Source of the DNA: Spirochaeta sp.
GTDB taxonomy: Bacteria; Spirochaetota; Spirochaetia; UBA9216
Direction of reading: 5' to 3'
Length of the DNA stretch: 7,135 nt
Assembly: GCA_003454605.1 (NCBI GenBank)
Contig: DMKD01000059.1
Span: 1-7,135, forward strand
Part shown: in pieces, positions 1 through 5,285 of the stretch
Layout of the letters: each line of letters opens with the position of its first letter
How positions within the stretch are numbered: position 1 is the first letter of the stretch
The notes under the pieces: generated by a model
Database searches by the model: none
What the model was told of the DNA's origin: nothing
What the model saw: only the letters and a program-made list of their open reading frames with translations
Position numbers and translations under genes: made by a program

Positions 1-821
1 CCGAATACTATAGAGATCAGGGCTACCACGTGGCCATAATGGCTGACTCAACTTCGCGCTGGGCCGAAGCCCTGCGTGAACTTTCCGGGCGTATGGAGGA
101 AATGCCTGCGGAAGAAGGCTTTCCAGCCTACCTTCCGACCCGTATAGCCGAATTCTATGAACGGGCGGGATATATGACAGTTCTCGACGGTTCAGAAGGT
201 TCGGTTACAATTATAGGTGCAGTTTCGCCACCCGGAGGCGACTTTTCTGAGCCTGTAACCCAGCATACAAAGCGTTTTGTCCGATGTTTCTGGGGACTGG
301 ACCGACAGTTAGCAAATGCAAGACATTATCCGGCTATAAGCTGGCTTGATTCATATAGCGAATATCTCGATGACGTCAGCGGATGGTGGGAAAACCAGTC
401 AGGTACAGCCTGGCTGAAAAACCGTTCCGAAATAATGGAGCTTCTTCAAAAGGAAGTAAGACTTCAGCAGGTTGTTAAACTCGTGGGTCCCGATGCACTG
501 CCGGATAGTCAGCGTTTCATCATTGAAGTATGCACACTCTTTAAAAATGCCTTTCTCCAGCAGAATGCCTTTGATGATATCGATCGTTATTCTTCAGTAG
601 AGAAGCAGGTTAGGATGATGGAGATCATTCTCACCTACCACCGGAGGGGAACCAACGCTATCCGCAAGGGAATTACGATTGTAAAACTGCGTCATATGAA
701 GATAGTTCAGGATATTTCACGAATGAAGCTGAGTATACCGAATGACGATATGAAGGGAATGGATAAACTTGAAGCCAGGCTTGAGCGGGCAATGGATCAG
801 CTGGAGAGTATTTATGAGTAG
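1..821 (+). CDS. atpA: V/A-type ATPase catalytic subunit A, 3' part (5'-truncated)
   Basis: This is the C-terminal ~272 residues of the nucleotide-hydrolysing A subunit of a V/A-type rotary ATPase (V1/A1 head, cytoplasmic side). The frame is open to the left edge; the first full codon is at base 3, and the GTG at 30 is an internal Val, not a start. About half the usual ~590 residues are present, so the P-loop lies upstream. Visible landmarks are the Walker B/adjacent segment IMADSTSRWAEALRE (bases ~36-80), then MPAEEGFPAYLPTR, then SPPGGDFSEP (partial residues 75-84), and a helical C-terminal domain ending LESIYE. These motifs are diagnostic for A rather than B or F-type beta. The stop TAG overlaps the start of the B gene (ATGAGTAG), so the two are translationally coupled. 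Whether the enzyme pumps H+ or Na+ cannot be told, because the rotor subunit is not in the window. Confidence 0.97.
   Translation, partial: EYYRDQGYHVAIMADSTSRWAEALRELSGRMEEMPAEEGFPAYLPTRIAEFYERAGYMTVLDGSEGSVTIIGAVSPPGGDFSEPVTQHTKRFVRCFWGLDRQLANARHYPAISWLDSYSEYLDDVSGWWENQSGTAWLKNRSEIMELLQKEVRLQQVVKLVGPDALPDSQRFIIEVCTLFKNAFLQQNAFDDIDRYSSVEKQVRMMEIILTYHRRGTNAIRKGITIVKLRHMKIVQDISRMKLSIPNDDMKGMDKLEARLERAMDQLESIYE
803..806 (+). promoter_or_regulatory. Ribosome-binding site of atpB (decides its start)
   Basis: GGAG lies 7 bases before the ATG at 814 and inside the end of atpA. It supports ATG 814 as the start rather than the in-frame ATG at 769, whose 15 extra codons lie entirely within the A-subunit reading frame and match nothing typical of B-subunit N-termini. 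Confidence 0.75.
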
Positions 822-2220
822 AGAAGAAATTATCAACAAGGAACTTCTTTCAGGACGGGAATATGCCGGTATCGACCAGATTGAAGGCCCGCTCGCATAT
901 ATCAGAAAGACTCATCCAGTTGGGTACCGTGAACTTGTTGAGTGCATAGACAAAGAGGGTAATATAAGAACAGGACTCGTTCTCGACACATCCGAAGACG
1001 TGGTAGTCGTACAAATATTCGAAGGAACCTCCGGTCTGACTCTGCCGCATACAAGAATGCGGTTTATGGGAGAACCTCTTTCGATAGGTGTATCAAGCGA
1101 CATGCTCGGCCGGGTTTTCAACGGCCTGGGTAAACCGATAGACGGAGGTGCGGCACCCCCAACTGATGAATTGCTGAATGTGAACGGCCTTCCGATCAAT
1201 CCGACAGCACGTGAATATCCCCGGGACTTCATCCAGACGGGGGTTTCCATCATCGATGGCATGACGACCCTAATCCGCGGGCAGAAGCTGCCTATATTCT
1301 CAGGCAACGGCCTGCCGCATAATGAACTTGCAGCGCAGATTGCCCGCCAGGCAAAGATAAAAGGCGATAAATCAAACTTTGCGGTTGTATTTGCCGCAAT
1401 GGGCGTCAAACATGATGTCGCACGCTACTTTATAGACAGCTTTGAAGAGAGCGGAGTAATAGGCAATGTAGCACTCTTCCTCTCGCTTGCCGATGACCCC
1501 TCAATTGAGCGGACTATCACCCCGCGAACGGCGCTAACCCTCGCAGAACATCTTGCATTCAACAAGGGAATGCATGTACTGGTTATCATGACCGACATGA
1601 CGAATTACTGCGAGTCTCTGCGTGAAATATCTACTCTGCGCGGTGAAATCCCCTCAAGGAAGGGCTACCCCGGCTACCTTTATTCCGACCTGGCGGAACT
1701 CTATGAGCGTTCGGGCATGATTAAGGGCTTTGAAGGCTCAATAACACAGCTTCCGATACTTACAATGCCGAATGATGATATTAGCCATCCGGTGCCCGAC
1801 CTTTCGGGATATATTACCGAAGGACAGATAGTATTTGAACGCGAAATGAACGGACGCGGCATATATCCGCCTGTAGCCGGCCTGCCGTCTCTCTCAAGGC
1901 TGATGAAAGACGGTATAGGTGAGGGAATGACGCGTGAAGATCATCCGCATCTTGCGAATCAGCTCTTTGCCGCATACAGCTATGTAAAGGATGTTCGAAA
2001 TCTTGCATCAGTTATCGGAGAAGAAGAACTCACTCCGCTCGATCATCAGTATATGGAATTCGGCGAGTTTTTTGAGCGTTCTTTTGTTAATCAGAACACT
2101 AATGAAAACCGCTCGATCGAAGAAACACTTGACATCGGATGGCAGGCTCTGTCGAAACTGCCTGTTGAAGAGCTTCACAGGGTTACCGAAGATGAGATAG
2201 ACGAGTATTACGACCGATGA
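814..2220 (+). CDS. atpB: V/A-type ATPase regulatory subunit B
   Basis: The 468-residue non-catalytic B subunit of the V1/A1 head, which alternates with A in the hexamer. The length is normal for the family. In order: N-terminal beta-barrel (~1-95, including GRVFNGLGKPIDGG at 99-112); nucleotide-binding fold with FSGNGLPHNELAAQIA at 162-177, the B-type replacement for a P-loop; TMPNDDISHPVPDLSGYITE at 317-336; LPSLSRLMKDGIGEGMTRED at 357-376, whose Arg362 corresponds to the arginine finger given to the A-subunit site; then a helical C-terminal domain. The start ATG 814 gives an 8-base overlap with atpA and has a GGAG upstream. The stop overlaps the atpD start (ATGA). One oddity: the segment just before the arginine finger reads PPVAGLPSLS where I expect PP(I/V)(N/D)VLPSLS, so a usually Asn/Asp position is Ala. 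Confidence 0.97.
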   Translation: MSREEIINKELLSGREYAGIDQIEGPLAYIRKTHPVGYRELVECIDKEGNIRTGLVLDTSEDVVVVQIFEGTSGLTLPHTRMRFMGEPLSIGVSSDMLGRVFNGLGKPIDGGAAPPTDELLNVNGLPINPTAREYPRDFIQTGVSIIDGMTTLIRGQKLPIFSGNGLPHNELAAQIARQAKIKGDKSNFAVVFAAMGVKHDVARYFIDSFEESGVIGNVALFLSLADDPSIERTITPRTALTLAEHLAFNKGMHVLVIMTDMTNYCESLREISTLRGEIPSRKGYPGYLYSDLAELYERSGMIKGFEGSITQLPILTMPNDDISHPVPDLSGYITEGQIVFEREMNGRGIYPPVAGLPSLSRLMKDGIGEGMTREDHPHLANQLFAAYSYVKDVRNLASVIGEEELTPLDHQYMEFGEFFERSFVNQNTNENRSIEETLDIGWQALSKLPVEELHRVTEDEIDEYYDR

Positions 2221-2849
2221 AGCAGAATGTAGCACCTACAAGATCAAACCTCATCAAATTGAAGGATGAACTCAAATTCGCCGAGCTCGGTTATGAACTG
2301 CTTGATCAGAAGAGGAACATACTTGTGATTGAGCTTCTTAACCTTGTTGATCAGGCTGTTGAGTATGAATCGAAGGTTAACACATCTCTTGATACCGCTT
2401 ATTCAGCTCTTCGAGCTTCTGTTCTGCAGATGGGGAAACTCAAGGTGGGAAATCTTACCGGTTCAATTAACGTTGAAAATGAGATCAGACTTAGAGAGAG
2501 GCGTGTCATGGGTGTTAAGCTTCCGGTTGTCGAAACAGATTTTAACGATAGCGGCCCGTACTTCAGCCCCTTTGATACTAGTTTTCAGGTTGAAGAGGCC
2601 CTCGACAGTTTCAAAGCTTCCCTGAAACTCATGGGACGGCTCGCGGAACTGAAGGTTTCCATAATGCGCCTGGCTCTTGAGGTGAAAAAAACTATCCGAA
2701 AGGTCAACGCTCTTGAAAAGATAGCTATCCCTGATTTAAAAGAAACCCTGAATTTCACGATCAGCCGCCTTGAGGAAGCCGAACGTGAAAATTTTATCCT
2801 TATGAAACTTGTGAAAACAAGGCTTGAGAAAAAGAAGGAGAGAATGTGA
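2217..2849 (+). CDS. atpD: V/A-type ATPase central-stalk subunit D
   Basis: The 210-residue D subunit, the coiled-coil shaft that rotates inside the A3B3 head and transmits torque to the membrane rotor (analogue of F-type gamma). The N-terminus APTRSNLIKLKDEL (6-19) and the central RERRVMGVKLPVVE (93-106) are family hallmarks. Two long charged helices flank the middle (about 8-75 and 125-208), and the length is normal. ATG 2217 overlaps the atpB stop by four bases; I see no strong Shine-Dalgarno, so translation probably depends on reinitiation after atpB. The stop TGA overlaps the GTG start of the following Usp gene. No subunit I or K gene follows, so the membrane sector must be encoded upstream or elsewhere. 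Confidence 0.96.
   Translation: MKQNVAPTRSNLIKLKDELKFAELGYELLDQKRNILVIELLNLVDQAVEYESKVNTSLDTAYSALRASVLQMGKLKVGNLTGSINVENEIRLRERRVMGVKLPVVETDFNDSGPYFSPFDTSFQVEEALDSFKASLKLMGRLAELKVSIMRLALEVKKTIRKVNALEKIAIPDLKETLNFTISRLEEAERENFILMKLVKTRLEKKKERM
2835..2840 (+). promoter_or_regulatory. Ribosome-binding site of the Usp gene
   Basis: AAGGAG lies 5 bases before the GTG at 2846, within the last codons of atpD. It is the best evidence that the Usp gene starts with GTG and overlaps atpD by four bases. Confidence 0.8.
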
Positions 2850-3331
2850 AAGGACCAATTAAAAAAATTCTTGTCTATGTAGATGGTTCCGAAGAATCTA
2901 TCAATGCGTCCATGTATGCCATAGCACTTTCAAAATCCACTGGAGCGTCAGTGACAGCTCTCTATGTAATCAATACCAGAGCTTTAAATGATCTCGTCAA
3001 AGCCAGAATTTTTTTGCAGGAGGAGGAGGTTGAATATCATCAGGATCTCGAACAGGATGCCGAACGTTATCTCAATCATGTAAGAAAGCTGGCCGAACAG
3101 AAAAAGGTTGATATAGAAACAATCAGTAAATCAGGTACAATCCACCGGGAGATAAAGGCAGAGATTAAAGAAAAAGAATTTGATCTTTTGATTCTCGGAG
3201 GAGTATCAAGTATTAGAAGCAGACGTGATGAATTCTTTAATGAAACCGATAGAGCTATGCGATCCGTCACATGTCCCGTTCTTGTCGTAAGGGATGAAGA
3301 TCTTGTCTGGGATATTTTTGAATCTTCATAG
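2846..3331 (+). CDS. Universal stress protein (UspA-type, single domain) in the ATPase operon
   Basis: A 161-residue cytoplasmic single-domain Usp. The N-terminal strand KKILVYVDGSEES (6-18) carries the conserved Asp13 of the family, a helix with an AxxYAIALSKSTGASVTALYV-like pattern follows, and the C-terminal strand is CPVLVV (143-148). The region 47-90 is longer and more acidic than in many Usps (QEEEVEYHQDLEQDAERY) and probably forms an extended helix. The ATP loop usually read as G-x2-G-x9-G-S/T is degraded: aligned here it is G118-x2-S121-x9-F131-N132, so ATP binding is doubtful and a UspA-like non-binding role is more likely (inference). The GTG start overlaps the atpD stop, implying co-expression with the ATPase. 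Target unknown; regulation of the ATPase or an ion transporter is speculation from context. Confidence 0.93.
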   Translation: MKGPIKKILVYVDGSEESINASMYAIALSKSTGASVTALYVINTRALNDLVKARIFLQEEEVEYHQDLEQDAERYLNHVRKLAEQKKVDIETISKSGTIHREIKAEIKEKEFDLLILGGVSSIRSRRDEFFNETDRAMRSVTCPVLVVRDEDLVWDIFESS

Positions 3332-3342
3332 GAGGGGATTAT
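3328..3342 (+). repeat. 15-bp direct repeat, copy 1
   Basis: ATAGGAGGGGATTAT, identical to the copy at 3439-3453. It contains the Usp stop codon (TAG 3329-3331) and a good Shine-Dalgarno, but it is followed by A instead of the G that would complete the ATG of the EIIA gene. It looks like a duplicated, now start-less, copy of the EIIA translation-initiation region. Confidence 0.85.
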
Positions 3343-3369
3343 AAAAATACATCCGTGTATTTTTATAAT
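3338..3369 (+). repeat. Strong AT-rich hairpin 1 with UCCG tetraloop
   Basis: A perfect 14-bp inverted repeat: left arm 3338-3351 (ATTATAAAAATACA), loop TCCG 3352-3355 (a UNCG-type tetraloop in RNA), right arm 3356-3369 (TGTATTTTTATAAT). It starts 7 bases after the Usp stop. The T-run is inside the right arm rather than after a GC-rich stem, so it is not a classical intrinsic terminator. It may stop or protect the ATPase-Usp transcript, or act as one state of a switch, because its right arm overlaps another pairing strand at 3364-3372. Confidence 0.8.
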
Positions 3370-3441
3370 TTAGCAGTTTGAAAATGCACAGCATTTCAAA
3401 CTGCACCTCACAGCACCGTCCTCCGTGGCGGGTAAATTATA
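3364..3441 (+). other. Possible structured RNA element (three-way junction) upstream of EIIA
   Basis: TATAATTTA at 3364-3372 is complementary to TAAATTATA at 3433-3441 (9 bp, ending at the first base of the EIIA Shine-Dalgarno). These strands enclose hairpin 2 (3373-3404), an 11-base linker, and a small hairpin 3416-3420/3427-3431 (CCGTC with GGCGG, one G-U pair). The layout is that of a branched RNA domain. The 5' strand overlaps hairpin 1's right arm, so the two folds exclude each other. I recognise no known riboswitch family; a palindromic repeat element is the main alternative. Confidence 0.4.
3373..3404 (+). repeat. Hairpin 2, 14 bp with a single bulged A
   Basis: Left arm GCAGTTTGAAAATGC (3373-3387), loop ACA, right arm GCATTTCAAACTGC (3391-3404). 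Fourteen base pairs form if one A of the left arm is bulged. No T-run follows, so it is not a terminator. A long, nearly perfect stem with one bulge fits either an RNA structural element or a REP/MITE-like palindromic unit. Confidence 0.75.
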
Positions 3442-3453
3442 GGAGGGGATTAT
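3439..3453 (+). repeat. 15-bp direct repeat, copy 2 (functional EIIA initiation region)
   Basis: Identical to 3328-3342 and offset by 111 bp. This copy provides the Shine-Dalgarno and the first two bases of the ATG used by the EIIA gene. Confidence 0.85.
3441..3446 (+). promoter_or_regulatory. Ribosome-binding site of the EIIA gene
   Basis: AGGAGG lies 5 bases before the ATG at 3452, a near-perfect Shine-Dalgarno. Its first base is also the last pairing position of the 3364-3372/3433-3441 stem, so folding could affect access of ribosomes. Confidence 0.85.
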
Positions 3454-3898
3454 GGGATTTCTTGAACTTCTGAATAAAAATTTAATTAAGGTACCGCTTG
3501 AAAATACATCTAAAAATGATGTTCTTGAAGAACTTGTAAATATGATTGCTGCTGAAGGAAAGCTGAATAATAAAGATCTGGCCCTGCAGGATGTCCTGAA
3601 TCGGGAGATCCTCGGAAGCACCGGGTTGGAACGTGGAATAGCAGTTCCGCACGCTAAGACAGCGGCTGTTGATGATATGGTAATGGCTGTCGGTATTGCA
3701 CCTAAGGGCATTGATTTTGAAGCCCTTGACGGAGAACCTTCTTCCTTGTTTTTTATGATTCTGGCCTCACCCAATCAGGCCGGAGCTCATATTGAGGTAT
3801 TGTCGGATATTGCCAAGGTAACCCGTTCAGCTGCGATTTGCAGGCTCATGCTTGCGGCGGTGAACGCCGAAGAGATCATTGAACTTTTTGAGGAATAA
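3452..3898 (+). CDS. PTS EIIA domain protein (PtsN/fructose-mannitol type)
   Basis: A 148-residue, single-domain, cytoplasmic EIIA of the type-2 (mannitol/fructose/Ntr) family. The phosphorylated His is His67 in RGIAVPHAKT (61-70). The following core LDGEPSSLFFMILASP (92-107) and the second conserved His in AGAHIEVLSDIAKV (110-123, His113) complete the active-site signature, so it is probably phosphorylation-competent. No EIIB or EIIC domain is fused or encoded nearby, which favours a regulatory, PtsN-like role over sugar transport. PtsN proteins elsewhere control K+ transport and stress responses; free-standing EIIA and Usp domains are also found fused or adjacent to cation antiporters. Here it follows Usp and the ATPase on the same strand, after a 120-bp structured spacer, so it may be read through from the ATPase operon. 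Its phosphodonor (EI/HPr) is not in the window. Confidence 0.92.
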   Translation: MGFLELLNKNLIKVPLENTSKNDVLEELVNMIAAEGKLNNKDLALQDVLNREILGSTGLERGIAVPHAKTAAVDDMVMAVGIAPKGIDFEALDGEPSSLFFMILASPNQAGAHIEVLSDIAKVTRSAAICRLMLAAVNAEEIIELFEE

Positions 3899-3915
3899 TG
3901 GCTTATTTATTACTC
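3890..3915. terminator. Weak hairpin between convergent EIIA and MscS genes
   Basis: GAGgAATAA (3890-3898) pairs with TTATTaCTC (3907-3915) around an 8-base loop, with one G-A mismatch. It covers both stop codons and is the only candidate for separating the convergent transcripts. It is AT-rich, lacks a proper T-run on the minus strand, and has only a short TTT on the plus strand, so termination may be inefficient. Confidence 0.3.
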
Positions 3916-5061
3916 TTTGTCCTTCGCCTTCTCAGCGGGAAGAATAACCTGTACATGCGGATATGGTATTGAAATATTTTCATCTCTGAAGCGCTTCCAT
4001 ATCTCACGGTTAATTTTATCATGGGCGTCATATTTATATTTCACATCGGAAATCCAGGTAAAAAGGCTTATATCGAGTCCGGAATCTCCAAAACTCTTAA
4101 ACCTGGCTATCGGTGCAGGCTCCTTTAATGCATATTCGCTGTTCACAGCTATTTTCTCAAGAACTGCAATAGCATGCTCTGGATCATTATCATAGGATAT
4201 TGAAATCTTGTTAATAACAACTATCTTTCTATCAGCATATGAATAGTTATGAACAACGTTCTCAACAAAATTAGAATTCGGAACAATAATGCTTTCATTT
4301 GCAAGGGTAGTAATGTTAGACGAAATGAGTTTTATCTGGCTGACCGTCCCCTCAATTCCGTTTATTAATATTCTATCGCCTTCCTTCACCGGCCGGCTGA
4401 AAATGATTATAAGCCCTGCGATCAAATTTGCGACTATGGACTGTAAACCGAAACCGAGACCAATACCTAACACTCCGAATAAGAGAGTGAGAGCTGAGAG
4501 ATCAACACCGATAAACGACATTCCTATCATTATAACGATGATCATCACGCCATATTGAATTATGGAAGTAAAACTGAATTTCTTTGAATCATCAAAACCC
4601 ATACGATCAAGAAGATCCCGGTTGATCATCTTTTTAACGGTTTTTCCAATCCAGGAGCCAATGTAAAATACAGGTATAGTGAGAATAATCGTAATTATTG
4701 TAATTCTGGTTCCGCCGGATTCAATAAAAGGCTGGTTGAGTACATCAAATATCATCCTCAGATACCGAATTGTTTCGGCTCCGAGCATACTGCTGACAAA
4801 AATACCAATAAGTATGAGATAAATTATGTTTATGCCCCGTCTGACCCACTTTTTTGCAGTTGCTTTATTTTCCTCTTTCGCCTTGGATCTGTCGATTAAA
4901 ACAGCTATTCCTCTTTTAATGAGCTTGAAGATGAAAAATATAACTGTAATCGGAAGAATAAACCTTAATAGAAGGCCGAAGAGGTTGAAAGGAAGGCTAA
5001 TGTTGCCGATTTCTATCTGAGTAAAAAATACATTGTTTAATATCTCTTTAATATTTTCCAT
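3910..5061 (-). CDS. MscS-family mechanosensitive ion channel
   Basis: A 383-residue inner-membrane channel that opens under membrane tension to release solutes in hypo-osmotic shock. Hydrophobic segments lie at about 25-48, 77-93, 119-139, 165-186 and the pore helix 188-222: two more than the three of E. coli MscS, as in many longer homologues. The pore helix has the expected small-residue pattern (GVLGIGLGFGLQSIVANLIAG, split by glycines at 196, 199, 201, 203, 205, 216), followed by FSRPVKEGDRI (221-231). The beta domain has NGIEGTVSQI (234-243) and IIVPNSNFVEN (258-268), and a C-terminal alpha/beta vestibule domain ends VQVILP. The start ATG (5059-5061) has only a weak CAGGT about 11 bases upstream. 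It is convergent with EIIA and divergent from nuoE, so it forms its own transcript; I could not identify a convincing minus-strand promoter. Confidence 0.95.
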   Translation of the reverse strand: MENIKEILNNVFFTQIEIGNISLPFNLFGLLLRFILPITVIFFIFKLIKRGIAVLIDRSKAKEENKATAKKWVRRGINIIYLILIGIFVSSMLGAETIRYLRMIFDVLNQPFIESGGTRITIITIILTIPVFYIGSWIGKTVKKMINRDLLDRMGFDDSKKFSFTSIIQYGVMIIVIMIGMSFIGVDLSALTLLFGVLGIGLGFGLQSIVANLIAGLIIIFSRPVKEGDRILINGIEGTVSQIKLISSNITTLANESIIVPNSNFVENVVHNYSYADRKIVVINKISISYDNDPEHAIAVLEKIAVNSEYALKEPAPIARFKSFGDSGLDISLFTWISDVKYKYDAHDKINREIWKRFRDENISIPYPHVQVILPAEKAKDKE

Positions 5062-5134
5062 ACGCTATTTAAACCTGAAAACATTTTTATGTAAAGTGAT
5101 TTGCAGTTATATTGCTTTCATATATAGAATAATT

Positions 5135-5146
5135 TATATCGATATA
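5135..5146. promoter_or_regulatory. 12-bp palindrome upstream of the nuoE promoter
   Basis: TATATCGATATA is a perfect palindrome whose end lies 14 bases upstream of the -35 box, in the intergenic region shared with the divergent MscS gene. It could be an operator, but in such AT-rich DNA it could also be chance. It does not match a Rex (TTGTTAA-N4-TTAACAA type) site. Confidence 0.25.
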
Positions 5147-5160
5147 TTTTTATAAATATT

Positions 5161-5189
5161 TTGACAATTTAGATAATCCGTTTTATCAT
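5161..5189 (+). promoter_or_regulatory. Sigma-70 type promoter for nuoE-nuoF
   Basis: A perfect -35 box TTGACA (5161-5166), a 17-bp spacer, and -10 box TATCAT (5184-5189, 5 of 6 matches). The 60 bases upstream are very AT-rich and could act as an UP element. Transcription would start near 5196, giving a leader of about 90 bases before the nuoE start. Such a near-consensus promoter suggests strong basal expression. Confidence 0.7.
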
Positions 5190-5274
5190 GTATATTAATT
5201 ACTACAGTTTTACTCATAATTTGTGCAACAGCCTATCTTGAATAACCGCCGGACACTCGGCAGAAAGAAAACTT

Positions 5275-5279
5275 AGGAG
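5275..5279 (+). promoter_or_regulatory. Ribosome-binding site of nuoE (decides its start)
   Basis: AGGAG abuts the ATG at 5280, leaving no spacing, but lies 6 bases before the in-frame ATG at 5286. This makes 5286 the likely start and 5280 an accidental upstream ATG two codons earlier. Confidence 0.75.
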
Positions 5280-5285
5280 ATGTAC

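Noticed and set aside
30..32. GTG as a start for the A-subunit fragment
   Set aside because: The frame is open to the window edge and the upstream codons encode expected A-subunit sequence, so this is an internal Val of a truncated gene.
769..813. Upstream in-frame ATG extending the B subunit by 15 residues
   Set aside because: It lies wholly within the A-subunit gene, the extra residues do not look like a B N-terminus, and ATG 814 has a well-spaced GGAG and a typical short overlap.
912..1409. 165-codon minus-strand ORF opposite the B subunit gene
   Set aside because: It is a shadow of a strongly conserved gene; its sequence has no recognisable domain and no ribosome-binding-site context.
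3008..3030. T-run followed by GAGGAGGAGG inside the Usp gene, considered as a frameshift or internal initiation site
   Set aside because: The Shine-Dalgarno-like run is downstream of the T-run, the wrong order for -1 frameshift stimulation. The bases encode an acidic helix in frame, and no useful start codon or alternative frame follows.
3370..3774. 134-codon minus-strand ORF running from the EIIA gene into the structured spacer
   Set aside because: Mostly antisense to a clear EIIA gene, low-complexity Ser/Arg-rich composition, and its end lies in hairpin 2.
5081..5110. Minus-strand TTTACA-N17-TTAAAT as an MscS promoter
   Set aside because: The implied start would fall on or just before the ATG, making a leaderless message, and the boxes are poor; not strong enough to annotate.
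5190..5240. Possible Rex operator near TTTGTGCAACA in the nuoE leader
   Set aside because: The half-sites and spacing do not match the known Rex consensus; the resemblance is limited to a short TTGTG.
5248..5261. Small GCCG/CGGC hairpin in the nuoE leader
   Set aside because: Only 4 bp with a 6-base loop and no T-run; too weak to call a regulatory structure.
5280..5285. ATG at 5280 as the nuoE start
   Set aside because: It directly abuts AGGAG with no spacing; ATG 5286 has the proper 6-base spacing.
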